DNA of 64,000 bases, taken from Sordaria brevicollis (Eukaryota > Ascomycota > Sordariomycetes > Sordariales > Sordariaceae). The notes beneath the pieces are model-generated. The model was not told the DNA's origin, did not search any database, and worked only from the letters and a program-made list of their open reading frames with translations. Shown here piece after piece: positions 22,832 through 35,094 of this stretch; position 1 is the first letter of the stretch, and each line of letters begins with the position of its first letter. Position numbers and translations under genes: made by a program. Where the stretch lies: positions 3,100,001 through 3,164,000 of the forward strand of contig JAUTDP010000002.1 of NCBI GenBank assembly GCA_033439795.1. The letters run 5' to 3'.

Positions 22832-23944
22832 GTTGTTGCTTGTTGAAGTGATGTAGAGGAGGAAGTTGAGGTTCAGTTGATTAGAGGAAGAGCGTCAAGT
22901 TGTGACACTGATGGTGATGCGTTTGTTAAGGTTGAGTCTTGATAGAACTTCTTGTGATAATACGAGGACTTTGGCAGTTTAGATCACGAAGGGAAAAGAA
23001 ACCGAGAGGAAGAAATGAAAAGGAGAAAAACAAAGGAGAGGAGCACAGGACATCGAATATATAGATAGATAATTGTCTCGTGGGTTCGGCAATCTTGCAT
23101 TCAGTTTAAAATCGCCTCCACTCCGCCAGTCCCGTACTCCCGTCGGCACTTTCACGTATCACGTATCACCAAACGGACAAACTTAAAAAGAAGATGATCT
23201 TCGTGATCCCTGCTTGCGCCGCTTGTGTTTCCCCATCTCTGGCGTTTAACAACCTGCCTATTTGGGTAAAGATACACCAAGCAAGTCTGAGTTGTCCTAG
23301 TTGTCCTGGTTGTAAAATGTCGCGAGATCGCACAGAGACTTGGCAGTAGTGTGACCAAAGCGGCGGTGTTGTTATTGGGCTGAATTGAATTGGTTGGACG
23401 GCACGGGCAGTTTTGGGTTTCAAGTTTCAACGTTTCAAGGCTTGTTTTTTCCTGGCCACTAGTGATTTGCAGACGACTATCACGATGTTCCTCAAATGTT
23501 GTCGTTGCTGTAAACTAAAAATTGACGTATTATCATTGTCGGAAGCACAATTACCACCTGTATAAATGAGGGGGGAGGCTCCTCACTTTGATTAAGAGGT
23601 GCAACCTACTAGGTGAAGCCTTCAATAAGAAGGCTGGTGGAAGGATTGAAGACAAATGAATCCACTGAGGGGCGAACGGCATTGAAGTTGTTACTTGAGA
23701 ACAAACATTAGTTCTGCCTCTCCTTACGGCAAAGACTTCAAGTCCTTTGATGGTCAGATTACAAGAACATATGAACACCATCTCCCTTTTCCGAAGTCAT
23801 CCTCCATGTTCCCATCTAAGTATGTAAAAGTACCTTACAACACGCCAAATAATAATGATATAAATAATATATACTATGCAACTTCCAAAAACCCCCGACT
23901 TCGCCTTATCATCAACTACCTACGAACCACATTCCCTCTTCAGT
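22832..23944. other. Intergenic: promoter of the GPI protein and 3' flank of SEC3
   Basis: Short frames on both strands here (longest about 92 codons, 23152-23430) show no domain and have unlikely codon use. The first 250 bp must carry the upstream region of the minus-strand GPI-type gene. I see no other feature. Confidence 0.4.
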
Positions 23945-26900
23945 CTACCTCCCAACATGACTAAAAGCGCTCTTGACCTCCGCCCTCGGCCACTCCCACA
24001 ACACCTCCCCACCATACACCTCCGTCGTGATCTTGCCCACTCTCATCTCCACCTCGCCATAATACCTCTCGCACTCCTTGAGCACTCTCATCACCAAGCT
24101 CCTGTTACCTCCACCACCACCCACAAGTTTAGAACCGGAACTACCTGTAGTAATCGCGCTCGCGCCATCACCACCGGGCGCATCATCGTCACCACCAAAG
24201 TGCTTCTCCACTCGCTTCCTCAACGTCTCAATACCCTTGCGAACTTCCTTCCCGTCGTACCCACTCAAAATCTTGTTAAACGTAGACTTGGCATTACTCG
24301 GCTGCGCAGCGATAGCACCGGGGTTCTTTCCGGCCGCGAGCTGCGCCTCGATGTTCTCTAGGTACTCGAGCAACTTACCAAGCGGGCGGCGCATGACGGT
24401 GTTGAGATACAAGTTCAGGTGCTCGGCAAGCTCCTGCTGGGCGGCCTCGCGCCAGTCGTCGAGCACCTCGAGACCCTTGGGGTTGTCGACCTCTTCGATG
24501 AAGTGGTTCATGTTTTCAATCAGCAAAATGTGGAAGTTGAGCGCTTCCTTGTCTTCTTCCGTGTCGCCGCCTGAAGTGCCGCGTAAGCTGCTGCCGAGGT
24601 TGATGTTGACGCTGCTGATCATGGAGGCGGCGCCGCTGCCGGGGAAGGAGAGACCGCCGGAGGAAGCGGCTGCGGCGGGGGAGAGGGTCGTGGAGGACAC
24701 GGCCGGGTTTTCGCGCGCGATGACCTTGAGCGAGTCGAACATGGTCTTGATGATGCGGTCGTACTCGCGGTCGATCATGCGGCGGACTGTGAGGTTGTTG
24801 GCGGAGACGGGCGATTCCATGGTGTTGCCACCTGCGGCGGCGCTGGAGGAGAGCATGTTCTCTACGGCGGCAGAGAACTGAGGGAAGATGCGCATGAAGT
24901 GGATGACGCCCTTGCGCTTCTTGATTTTGACCTTGGTCTCCTCGATCGCGCGGACCTGCTCGTCGACGAACTTCTTGAACTTGGTCTCGAGGTTGGCGTG
25001 GAGCTTCTGGAGAACGGTGTTAAGATAGTCTTGGTTGGTTTGGCTGATATCTGCCATCTTGCGCTCCAACGTAGCCAACACACCCACTCCTTGTCTAGTT
25101 AAATAGTTAGTAAAGAAGCATCAACCCAATGGACTCAGGTAAACTCACAAAGGATCCATCATCAACACCCAGTCCATCAGATTCTGCAAGTTCTTATCGA
25201 AGAACATAAAGATCACCTCCATCGCACGGGTGATCCTGCGCGCCAGATCACGGTCCGGTTCCATCATACGATGGCGCTTGAGGTCGTTTCCGCGACGATC
25301 CTGGGGCTTGGAAGCCACGACGAGATCCGGAAAATCGACCTGCTCGAGCGTCGAGGCATGGAAGAAGTCAACAACGAAGTTCTGCTCCATCTCGACCAGA
25401 GGCAGAAGATCATCCAGAACGCCGGCAAACACTTCGTAAGGGAAAGCTCTGGTATCCGGCGTCTTCTCCGCAGTGGCGCCCTTCTCACCTCCTGATCGGA
25501 GGGTTCTCGCCAGCGTCTGGCTTCGCTTGACGGTGAGCTTCCTTGCCGCGGTAGCAATTCCTTCTTCCTTCTTCTCCTGTCCTGAAGTGAACAAAAGTTC
25601 GGCCGTCTCCTCGCCCGACATCTTCCTGGCGTTCTTCTTCCACGATTCCATCGCTTCCCTAAACTCGGCTTTGTAAATCGGGTGGCTGATGTCCTGATAA
25701 ATCTGCATGATGCGGTCCCAGTTGGCGACATCAACTTCCTTGGCGTAGAGAATGAGCGGGCTGTACATCCAGAGAATGTCCCTGCCAGCGTCGTGGTTGC
25801 GAGGATCGACCTTCTTGGAAAGCGCATTGTCCAACGCCATCTTCGTAGCCCGGAAAGCGTCCTCGAATCGTCGCGCCATGAACTCCATAAGTCTGCGCAT
25901 GAACAGGGTGCTCTCCGACATGTACATCTCTCTCTTCTCCTGGACGATGCGCATGTTTCCGTAGTCGCTGTTGAGACCGATAGCTTGGGCACCACTTCCG
26001 TCTTCACTCCTGCGTCCTTCGATGGCACCCATGGCGGGATCGATCTTCATCATGGCTTTGAACAAGGTGACAAGGGCCGTCTCAATCTCCTCCACGCCGG
26101 CCGCAGTCTCTAGTGGCGCAACCTTGAGAGCAGCGAGATCTGACTCGCTGATGGCACACGTAGTCAACAATGACTCCAGTTCCTTCTTGAGCAGCTTCTG
26201 GTTCGCTGCCTGGACCTGGAGACCTTGTCCTTGGGCCTCGATATAGGCAATATCATCCGAGAGCGTCTACCACTTGTTAGCAAAAGCAAACCTACACCGA
26301 CAAGACTACAAAAACCTACCGACAGCTCAACACTGTACAATGTAAGCAAGTTGTCAAGCTCATCACACTCGGCAATCGCCACGTCAATGCCCTTCTTGAT
26401 GGCATCCACCCTCTCGTCCTCCTCCTGGAAGCGCGCCAGCCAGCCGCCGGCCTGGGCCTTGCTAAGCTCGCGGTCGACATCGATCCTCATCTCGTCAAAG
26501 TTGCGAGACCTCATCTGCTGACCGGGCACCCAACCAAAGTAGTCCAGCCACTTGGCGAACTCGGTCGTCTTGGTGTCGAGGATGGAGGGGTCAATGCCGA
26601 GCGTGGTAAGGTACTTGATATCGTTGCCAGCAACAACCGCTCGTTGTGGCTCCTCGGGTTCCAGCAGCTCGTCCTTCTTCTTGTCCTTGGCCGCCTCCTC
26701 CGCCTTCCCCTTGGGGTCCGTCACCTTGACCTCGGGAACGCCTCCAGTCTTGCCATCGGCCGGCTTGGCTGAGCCGTCGGGAGCCGGATGATCTTGCTTT
26801 TGCGAAGACGTTGGCCGAGGAGGTGCTGGGACGACACTGGTGATGCCGTCTGGTCCTTCTGGGTTCTTGTTCAGGTTCCGTAGACGATCAGCCGCACCGC

Positions 26901-28629
26901 CTGGCCTCGGCTTAAAGGCCGACGCTGCCGTTGCCGCCTTCCAGATAGCGCCCGCAATCTGTACCCTAGACTTTTTGGTTTTGATCATGGGTCCGAGACC
27001 TGGTCGACTTTCTTCGTCTGTCCGTGGGGATTCGACTGCACCTTCCGAGACGGGCGATTTGATTGAAGCTGGGGTGCTCGCGGTCGGACTAGGAGCCACG
27101 CTCACGGGGAGCTCAATCTTTCTCGGCTCAATGGGTGTAACCACCTGGTCAGCCACAGGCGGGGCCGGGGATGCTGACCGCTGCGGTTCGTTTTGTGTGA
27201 GGATGGAGTTCTTGCGAGGAATCATCCGCTCCACGCTCCGCGGAGGAGGTAGGACTGGGTCTCCCCGTCCTCGCAGACTCGGGCTCATCAACGGTGCCGG
27301 TACCAAACCGTTATCAGGCTGTAATGGGCGCAGAGGGTCCATAGGGGGCCGCTTCCTCTCGGGCGCCTCAGCTGGCGCAGAAGGTGTTGGAGCCCTGGCG
27401 GGTTCAGGGGTAGTAAACTTGGAATCTCCAGTACCAGCTCTTGACCCTGGACGTAGACTAGAACTATCCTCGGTCCTTGCCGCCAATGAAGGCGCCCTTG
27501 AATCCTGGCTCTGGTTGGAGTTCATCCTTCTCAGCGGTAGATCCTCCTGTGACCTAATATTGCTTGACTGCATGCTCCTGGATGGCGATGGCCCCCTGTC
27601 TCTGTTGTTGGGCGCCAAGTTGGTGCTGGACGGCATCCTTCCGGGAACGGGTCGGCTGGGCGGAGGACCAGGGGGCGGCGCAGAGGGCGGTGGCCCGGCG
27701 GGCGGTGGTGGTTGAGCTGGGAACGAGCCGCCGCCGCCGCCGCCATATCCAGATGTCATGGAGACATTTCCGCTACTAGGAGGAGCAGTGTCCAGGGTCC
27801 CGGATCGCGAAGGGGGGTGGTCAAAGGTGGCGGATCGTGAGGGAGGGTTGTCCAAGGGACCGGATCGCGATGGCGGGTTATCGAAAGTGGCCGATCTTGA
27901 AGGAGGAGGAACAGCAGCAGGTGGTTGTTGTTGGTCGTTTATCTGAGTGCCGGATCTCGAGGGCGGGCCCCTATCTGCTGGTCGTCTGGGCGCCTGGGCA
28001 CCACCCAACACTTGGTCGAGTTCGCGCTGGTCGAAGCCTATTAGTCTGGGTACGCGCCCACCGGTGTACTTGCCGTAGATCTTGATCAGACTGGCAATGA
28101 AGAATTTCTTTTCCTTGTCGGTCTGCGCCTGCCAGTAGTACGGTTTGCCTAGTGTCACAATGAAGCCCACGTCGCCGGCCCAGTCGCGGAAGTTGGGGCT
28201 GGCGGTGGGACTGGTAAAGGACTCGATGTCGGACAGGTCGTCGAGGAACCATGTCTTGCCGATGGAAAAGGTGCCGTTGGGGTTCTCCTTGGACTTGTGC
28301 AGGCGCACACGGCCGGACTTGCGCACGGCGACGATGATGATGCGAGGCTTTTCGGTATTAGGGGTTCGTGCCTGGGGCGGCGGGGGCGAGGTCGGGTGTG
28401 TCGAGAACTCGGTGATGCGGATGTGGGTGATGTATGTTTCGATAGCTAGATCATCATCGTCATCGTCAATGGCTGTTCCTGTCTTCAAGCTCTTGCTGCT
28501 GATATTCTTGTAGACTTTAAAAACGTTGTGCCTACTGGAGCCGTCGTCATCTCTCTTGTTGAAGCAACTCTCGATAATCCTCCGCTTCTCGTCCTCGAAT
28601 CGCTCGGCCCTGCTCATTTGGCCGCTCAT
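23945..28629 (-). CDS. sec3: Exocyst complex subunit SEC3
   Basis: Three exons, 26320..28629, 25149..26266 and 23945..25094, with introns of 53 and 54 bp (GTAGGT and GTGAGT donors; the second has TACTAAC), encode 1525 residues. The N-terminal 205 residues form the Sec3 PH-like PIP2-binding domain (HNVFKVYKNISSKSLKTGT ... GKTWFLDDLSDIESF ... WAGDVGFIVTLGKPYYWQA). Residues about 210-640 are a Pro/Ser-rich disordered linker with repeats of the form PPSRS(A/G)T(F/L)D. The rest is the helical Sec3 exocyst core (TTLGIDPSILDTKTTEFAKW and beyond). Sec3 marks sites of polarised exocytosis, as at hyphal tips. The start ATG at 28629 directly precedes GQMSRAERFEDEKRR. The frame upstream of it has no ATG. 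Confidence 0.93.
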
Positions 28630-29686
28630 TGTTGCTGTTGCTGTGGAAATCGTGATCGGGAGGGACTCGGTCAGGGTCGGGGTCGGAGTCGGGAATGTTG
28701 GCGCTACGTATCGCAAAGTTGAAGGCGTCGTGACATCCGCATCATTTTAGGGGAACACCACCACTTTTGATAGGAAGCACCGAGTAGCAGTTGCCTGTTT
28801 CTAGGTAAAGTATCGTGTATATCGGGAATTATCTCCGAACTGGCGCGTCAATCGGGGATAACTTCGGGACCGAGATCAAAGTTGGTATTATTAGTAGGTA
28901 TAAGTAGAAGAAGAGAAAAGGTACAGCAATCCTCAAAGCAATGAAAAGGCGAACTGTGAGGTCAGTCGGTGGTGGTCGGCAACATCAAGTTGTCGATGTG
29001 ATGTTGTCAGGAAGCCAACGTCTGGCTGTAAGTGGAACGGAGTAACAAAATCCAGGAGCTTCAGCGACCGACCCTGTGCTAGCGGCAGATGTTTGGATGC
29101 TGGCCGTGGTTTGGTGGGGCCCGTGGTGCCCGGACATGCTGATGCCAAGACGATAGCGCAGACGGTTTATCCTGCGCAGTCCACTAACAGCTGCTAACAG
29201 AACGTAAGCATCGAACAACATCATCACGAAGACTCGTCGACGATATGAACCTCGGGAAGGACAACATGCTCAAGGAACATCTTTCGGAAGATCGTGTTTC
29301 AGATTGATTGCCATTCCCATCGGACATCGGGCAATGTTTGGATGTAGACATTATTTAGTATCTATTTACCTGGCAGTAGGCAACGCTCAATCCTGAACGC
29401 CACCATATACAACTTCTCCATCAACCAACATTGACAAGATTACCTTACAACCAGACAACCATAACCCTTCATAAACCCTTCGTGAATCATATGCTAACCG
29501 TTTGTAAACCCTTCATAAACGCTTTATCAACCCTCTAACAACCCTTTGCTAACCCTTTCCCATCCTGTTTCCAACATGTACAATATTCCAACGTAACCCA
29601 TTACCATCTGGTTTCCGAACCAGTTCATAACATGCGTGACACCTTAGACAACACTACTCCAACCCAACACTCAAACAAAAGTAAAC
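28630..29686. other. Intergenic between SEC3 and the ASCH-protein gene
   Basis: About 1 kb, holding the SEC3 promoter side and the 3' flank of the next minus-strand gene. Frames up to 80 codons on the minus strand near 28933-29227 show nothing recognisable. A degenerate AACCCTT-rich stretch is listed separately. Confidence 0.4.
29458..29560. repeat. Degenerate AACCCTT-type short repeat
   Basis: AACCCTT or close variants (AACCCTTC, AACCGTTT, AACCCTCT, AACCCTTT) recur about nine times in 100 bp with irregular spacers. It resembles, but is not, the fungal telomere repeat CCCTAA. Confidence 0.35.
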
Positions 29687-32600
29687 CTAGTTCAAATCCC
29701 CATCATCCTCACTAGCCGTCTCATCCTCATCCACTTCACTATCCATTTCCCTCAAACCCCCTAGTTGTAACTCAGGCGGCGCCCTCACGCCCTCAACATC
29801 AACCAGCAAACTATCCGGTCCCAAACTCGCCGACATACCCTGTGAACTCATTGGTGGCAGCCGTCCCAAACCCAGGCCCCGTGTAGTTCTTCCACTTCCA
29901 GGAGTTCTCGTACCCCTTCGACTTCTAGTGTTGCCTTTGGGTGTGACGCTACCACTTCTTTCTGCACCCTCCGGTAGGGAAGAGGAAGATAACAAAATAT
30001 GTGAATCATCTGCTTCGTCGGGTAGGGCTGGTCTGACGACTGAGGATTCGGTGACGTCGGAGGCGGTAAGGGATTCGGAGTGCTGCATTTTTGAGGGTGC
30101 TTTGGTCATGTTTCCAGTCCTGTTTGTAGCTTGGCCACGGCCAGTACCAGGAAGTTGTGGCAGCGATAACTCCTCCTGCTCATCCTCGTCATCTGGTCGA
30201 GGAGGGATAATCGGACTTGAAGGTCCGCTGGCTGTTGTCGCTTGAGATGGCCGGGCGGTGTTGTAGTTAGGCCGGGCTTTAGCAGGTGAAGGAGGTGGTA
30301 GCATAGACGCCCTTTCCTGTAGAGCTTTTCTGGTGGATCTGGGTTGGCTTTCGACAAGTTCTTGCTGACTGCTCGTAAGCCGTTGGCTGTGGCGACGAGT
30401 TTGGCGTGTTCCGACTTGGCTTTGGGATTGAGTTTGGGTCTGGGTTTGACTTTGCGTCGTCTGTTGACTGATACTCGTTCTATCGCCAGTGCTTTTACGG
30501 CCGGTACTGGTGCTGGATTTCGAAGCTGAAGCCGAGGCCGAAGCAGCCTTGGTTGACCGTGAGCGAGGAGCAGTCCTCGTAGCAGCAGGAGGTGTTTCCA
30601 TCCCTCCCTTATCGAGGTCCAGGTCACCGTCATCCTCGTCTTCGTCCTCATCTTCCTCCATCTCTAGCTGCGCAAATTGATACCTCTTTGCTGTCGTTGT
30701 GACCTGTACCTGTTTCTTCGTGACTTTGGTTACCGTCATCCTTGGTTGACTAGACCTGGCCTTCTTGCTGCCACTTGAGGTCACCCGTGCAGGTGTACGA
30801 AGAGGTCTCTGCGGGCTAGAAGCTATCGTCGACGAGTCGTGCCGTAACCCGGGCATCCTGGCAGCAGTAACAGCAGCAGGATCATCCTCAACCGACTGCA
30901 TCTGCGTCTCGGACCGAATCATATCGCTTCTCAACTGCTCCTCCAACTCCTGAGAGACAGTTACTCCATGATCGGCTTGACTCTCCTTCTCTGCTGTCTC
31001 CTCTGCCGCTGCTGGTGCCGGTGCCTCGCCCATCTCCTCATCTTCTTCTTCTTCTCCCTCCTCTGCAATAGCCTCCAGCTCATCATCCTCACCCTCCTCA
31101 GCAAAAAGCGCACACCTCAAATTCGCCAACAAATCCCCCACCGCCGCCGGCGGCAAAAGCCTCCACTTCATCGGCAACCCTTTGCCAAAGCCATGTTCCT
31201 CCAACTCATCCTTTTTGACGGGGTTGTTAAGCTGATAGACTTGCAACAGCTTGTAGGCGAACTTGTTTTGCTCTCCTTGGCCGCCACTACTTCTCATGCT
31301 CCCACTTCCGCCAAAGCTCCCACTTGCACTTCCCGATACCGTTGAGCCCTCCCAGTAACTCTCCCCCCGATTAAACTCCCCATTCCCCACCCCCGTGCTT
31401 TCATCCACTTCCCCCGGTTTAAGCGCTGGTTGTCCCAGCGTAGCCATATATTTTACTTCGTTAACCGGTTCCGTAGCGTAGAACCACGCCCTTACTCCCG
31501 GGAGTATATGAGGACGGAACTCGTGGTCTCGTATCCCTGATGTGATTTCGTCTAAATGCTGAGGGGAAACAGTGATGAAAACGTCCGAGGTACCGGTGGG
31601 ACGGCCCATGGCCCTGATGATCTCGAATGGGACGCGTTGCGATTCGAGACCTTGGGAGTAGAGTTGGGAACGCTGGGTGAGGCGTTGGGAACGATGTTGG
31701 GAGCGGCCGACGATGGGTGACTTTTGGGGTTGGCGAGGGGAGATTTTGGTTTTGGGACTTGAGAAGCGGGTGGTTTTGGTGGTGCGGTGGGGGGTTTCTT
31801 TGAGGATATCTTCTTCTTCCTCTTCCGCCGGTTGCTCTGCTACTTTCGTTGTGGTGCTTGGAGGTGGTAGCTCAATTTGTACGACCTTTCGTCGGCCGCC
31901 GCCGGTGGCAGAAGGTGGTGATGGCTTTGTGGTGGTGGTGTTGTTAGTAATAGCCGGTTTGACACGATGGGGTGTCTCTTTTAGCACCTCCTCGTCGGAG
32001 GCATGCTCTTCGTCGTTCATAGACGGTAGCTCAATTTGCACCCTCCGTTTTGTAGACGGTGTGCGAGAAACTTGGGACGTGTCGCCGCCATGTCTAGTGG
32101 CAGTTGGTTGTTCAACAGCAGCACGCGGTCCATCAACCCCAAGCCCACCACGGCTTGTTGCCTGAGCTAAACTACTCGGCACCAATGGCGATATCACACC
32201 CTCATCACTCTCATAATCCATCCCATCCTCCGCACTAGAGGAAGGCACCTCCTCCCTTGTCCGCAACACCTCACTGCGCCTAGCAATGGGCGTTGGCGTA
32301 CCGGGTGGTTCCTCCATCTCCTCATCCTCATCTTCCTTCTTCCTCGTCTCAACAGGTTTAGGAGTCCTATTTTCCTTCGCCGAGTCAGGCGGAGGCGGAG
32401 GCGCTGTCACTCTCTGCCTGGTGGGCGTCTTCGTACCAACCTTGTTACTACTCACAGCAGCTGATGATGATGGCGATCCAGCGAAACTCTCATCATCGTC
32501 ATCTTCAGAATCCGGAATCTCTACGAATGCCCGTTTCTTTCCCCCACCACTGCCGGTGCTTGCCTTCGCCGCTGATGACCCACCCCCAGCTCCAGCCCTA

Positions 32601-33736
32601 GGTTTCGTGGGCGTTCCTTGCTCTTCAACCGCCTCCTCATCCTCATCCTGATCTTCAGCAGGAACAGGAACAGGTAACTCCCCCAACGGCTGCCTCTTAG
32701 ACACTGTCTGTGGCTTCGGCTTACTCCTAATAGACATAGGGGTCTTTTTCAGCGGCGATGGCGAAGGCGATTGATGTATCGAAAAGGGACTGCTACCTCC
32801 TATACTATAGGAGTCTTGGATTTCGAGATGTCGGGGGTGTTTCGGGGTTTGTTTTGTCTCACTGGTGGTGGTGGTGGTGGTTGTTGCCGGGCCGGTATTA
32901 GTAGTTGACTTGTTTTTGAGAGGTGATCGGTAAGGTCCGATGGGACTGTATCCGATTAAGGGTGTGAAAGGTGTTGGTTGGGAGGAGGGGACTTCGTCGA
33001 TGTTGACTTTGATTCGTTTGGTGGTTGGGGTTTTCGGTACTGTCGATACCTCTGTCTGCGCCTCTTCTTTAGCCTTTCCCTTGCCTTTGGCCTTCCCACT
33101 GGTACTCCTCGTTTTCCTCCCTACTGGTGCCTTTTTCTTTTCTGATACCAACTCCGGTGATTCTTCCTTGGGCAAGAAAGCAAAGGTATCATCCATCCCT
33201 ACGTCGTCATCATCCTCATCTTGTGAATCCCTAATCAACTTCTCATCCCCCTCCTCGCCCTCCTCGCCCTTAACAGCAGAAGACAGAAACTGCGTAATCT
33301 TTTGCGTATGAAAAGAACTACCCGGTTGGTTGGGAGTATCACCCATCGTCTTCCTCCTCTTTGCATCCCTCGCCCTCCCCCCTTTTCCCTTCCCCTTCTT
33401 ATCCACCACAGTTGTCTCCCCCTCTTCTCCAAGCGGTTCATCTCCATCATCCACTAGAAGTTCAGACCCCTCCCCTCGCATACCAACCGGAAAAATCTGC
33501 GTCAGCGTCTGCTGCCTCAAACTATTCCTCGCCGACGATGAAGCCGTCCTTTTCCCATAAGTTTTGACGATCTTGGATCGGGCTGGGAATCGGACTTGTT
33601 GTGGAATCGGTGAGGAGTGGTATTCACGTGATGTCGTTGTATTTGTGCCTGTTGTTCCTGGTGTTCGTGATGCGGTGGACGTAGAACCGGTACTTTGGCG
33701 AAGACGACGATCTCGGGCTCGGGTTTGGGGTGCCAT
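29687..33736 (-). CDS. Large disordered nuclear-type protein with a central ASCH (PUA-like) domain
   Basis: A single exon of 1349 residues starting at ATG 33736. The frame runs 231 bp further upstream but has no ATG. Most of the protein is Ser/Pro/Glu-rich and disordered, with basic clusters (AKRRKT) that suit nuclear import and many SQ/TP sites. Residues about 710-835 are folded: VFITVSPQHLDEITSGIRDH, EFRP, GVRAWFYATEPVNEVKYMA, then FAYKLLQVYQL. This matches the ASCH pattern of PUA-like domains (Ile-x-Pro, Glu-x-x-x-Gly, E-x-R, W-x-Y-A-T-x-P). ASCH domains are predicted RNA- or nucleic-acid-binding modules. Near the N-terminus QQTLTQIF (75-82) looks like a PCNA-interaction motif. The exact role is unknown. 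Confidence 0.68.
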   Translation of the reverse strand: MAPQTRARDRRLRQSTGSTSTASRTPGTTGTNTTTSREYHSSPIPQQVRFPARSKIVKTYGKRTASSSARNSLRQQTLTQIFPVGMRGEGSELLVDDGDEPLGEEGETTVVDKKGKGKGGRARDAKRRKTMGDTPNQPGSSFHTQKITQFLSSAVKGEEGEEGDEKLIRDSQDEDDDDVGMDDTFAFLPKEESPELVSEKKKAPVGRKTRSTSGKAKGKGKAKEEAQTEVSTVPKTPTTKRIKVNIDEVPSSQPTPFTPLIGYSPIGPYRSPLKNKSTTNTGPATTTTTTTSETKQTPKHPRHLEIQDSYSIGGSSPFSIHQSPSPSPLKKTPMSIRSKPKPQTVSKRQPLGELPVPVPAEDQDEDEEAVEEQGTPTKPRAGAGGGSSAAKASTGSGGGKKRAFVEIPDSEDDDDESFAGSPSSSAAVSSNKVGTKTPTRQRVTAPPPPPDSAKENRTPKPVETRKKEDEDEEMEEPPGTPTPIARRSEVLRTREEVPSSSAEDGMDYESDEGVISPLVPSSLAQATSRGGLGVDGPRAAVEQPTATRHGGDTSQVSRTPSTKRRVQIELPSMNDEEHASDEEVLKETPHRVKPAITNNTTTTKPSPPSATGGGRRKVVQIELPPPSTTTKVAEQPAEEEEEDILKETPHRTTKTTRFSSPKTKISPRQPQKSPIVGRSQHRSQRLTQRSQLYSQGLESQRVPFEIIRAMGRPTGTSDVFITVSPQHLDEITSGIRDHEFRPHILPGVRAWFYATEPVNEVKYMATLGQPALKPGEVDESTGVGNGEFNRGESYWEGSTVSGSASGSFGGSGSMRSSGGQGEQNKFAYKLLQVYQLNNPVKKDELEEHGFGKGLPMKWRLLPPAAVGDLLANLRCALFAEEGEDDELEAIAEEGEEEEDEEMGEAPAPAAAEETAEKESQADHGVTVSQELEEQLRSDMIRSETQMQSVEDDPAAVTAARMPGLRHDSSTIASSPQRPLRTPARVTSSGSKKARSSQPRMTVTKVTKKQVQVTTTAKRYQFAQLEMEEDEDEDEDDGDLDLDKGGMETPPAATRTAPRSRSTKAASASASASKSSTSTGRKSTGDRTSISQQTTQSQTQTQTQSQSQVGTRQTRRHSQRLTSSQQELVESQPRSTRKALQERASMLPPPSPAKARPNYNTARPSQATTASGPSSPIIPPRPDDEDEQEELSLPQLPGTGRGQATNRTGNMTKAPSKMQHSESLTASDVTESSVVRPALPDEADDSHILLSSSSLPEGAERSGSVTPKGNTRSRRGTRTPGSGRTTRGLGLGRLPPMSSQGMSASLGPDSLLVDVEGVRAPPELQLGGLREMDSEVDEDETASEDDGDLN

Positions 33737-35094
33737 GTTGGACGGTGGTTTGGTGGTTTGGTCACCTCCGACCTGGTACGGGGGTCGTTTTGGTGCCAGT
33801 GGGAATATGGGTATATGTCGTTCGTGGATGATTGTCGTGGTATTGTGTCGCCGGAGTTCTCTCGGTGGTCTAGGTGATTTTGGGTTTCGACTTATTCGGC
33901 GACAGGTAAGGTAACTACCAGTAGTTATCGGCGGGGTGAAGGTCGGTTGGTTATAGTGGCGTGCCAATTAAACATGCGGTTGACGTCGTTCAGGGTCGGT
34001 TGGTCTCTGTCAAGCAAAGTTTGAGACAAGTTGGGGTTATAGGGCATTTCTTCCGGTCTTCCTTGCCCTGCGTGGAATGGATATCGAAAAGAGTAGCGGT
34101 GGCCTGGCCAATACTTGTATGCAGAGGTATGCCTGTCCGAGGAGGCAAGCAGGGCAAGTACCACGACGCGGCATGAAAGTGGTCATCAGGCGCGGCAGGC
34201 GCGTACAGCACGCGTTCGCACATGTTAATAAGTGGGTCCATTCTCCTGCAGCCTATTTAACTCGGGTGTTAGTGCACCAACATGCCCACCACTGACATCA
34301 TCGGGTTTCGGGATTCCTCCCTAACATGTTCACAGCTTGAATAGCTTCACTACCACTCGCATGCTTTTCCTCAAAGCACAATGAGGGTGACCTTCATATT
34401 TCGATTTTCAATGCCATATCAGCCTATCAATTACACTAAAAGCAGCGATGCTAACATATATCTCCATGTACCAGTTCGATCCAGTTTGAGTACCTTGATG
34501 GTCTAACCTTACTCCCGCAAGTCTTGCCGTCGTCTCTGATGTCCTTCATCCGTTGCTGTCCTGCCAGAACACTTTCCTCCTAGTATCTCCTCCATCACAT
34601 CGCTTTCCCTCTTCGTGATTGTTGCGCTTCTCTTTCCATGTTTCATAGCCACTTTCGCTTCCAGAGTTGCATGCCTTAGTCCTCCTGCCCTCAAGACAGG
34701 ATCGTGTCCACCTAATGTGAAAAGTCAAGACAAGGTCTGTCCACATTGAACATAATGACAAAGGGGATTAAACCACAAATCATCCGCTGGTCAATGTCTT
34801 TCCGGTTCCAACACACTGCCCGTCCAAAATGCAAAACACCACGAATAAACAGACAGAAACAATAACAATTCAGCTATAAAACCTGACATTCCAACCAATA
34901 ACCCGCACACCGTCCATGCTAATCTTTCCGTTATCCGTGCTGACCCAATGACAAAAAACCGGTACGGCAAATGGGAGTGGTGAGTAAAGAGGAAAGGTCC
35001 TCAAATCGTTCATCTTTAAAACGTACATATTCCGGTGGAACTAGCAGCGGGCCGATACTTGCTGCTTGTCGAACTTCATCCACTGTCGATGCTC
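33737..35094. other. Intergenic between the ASCH-protein gene and UFD4
   Basis: About 1.36 kb: the promoter side of the ASCH-protein gene on the left and the UFD4 3' flank on the right. Small frames around 33925-34295 and 34509-34761 overlap one another on both strands and show no domain. I see no gene here. Confidence 0.4.

Noticed and set aside
24078..24881. 267-codon plus-strand frame inside the SEC3 gene
   Set aside because: Antisense shadow of the strongly supported SEC3 coding exon.
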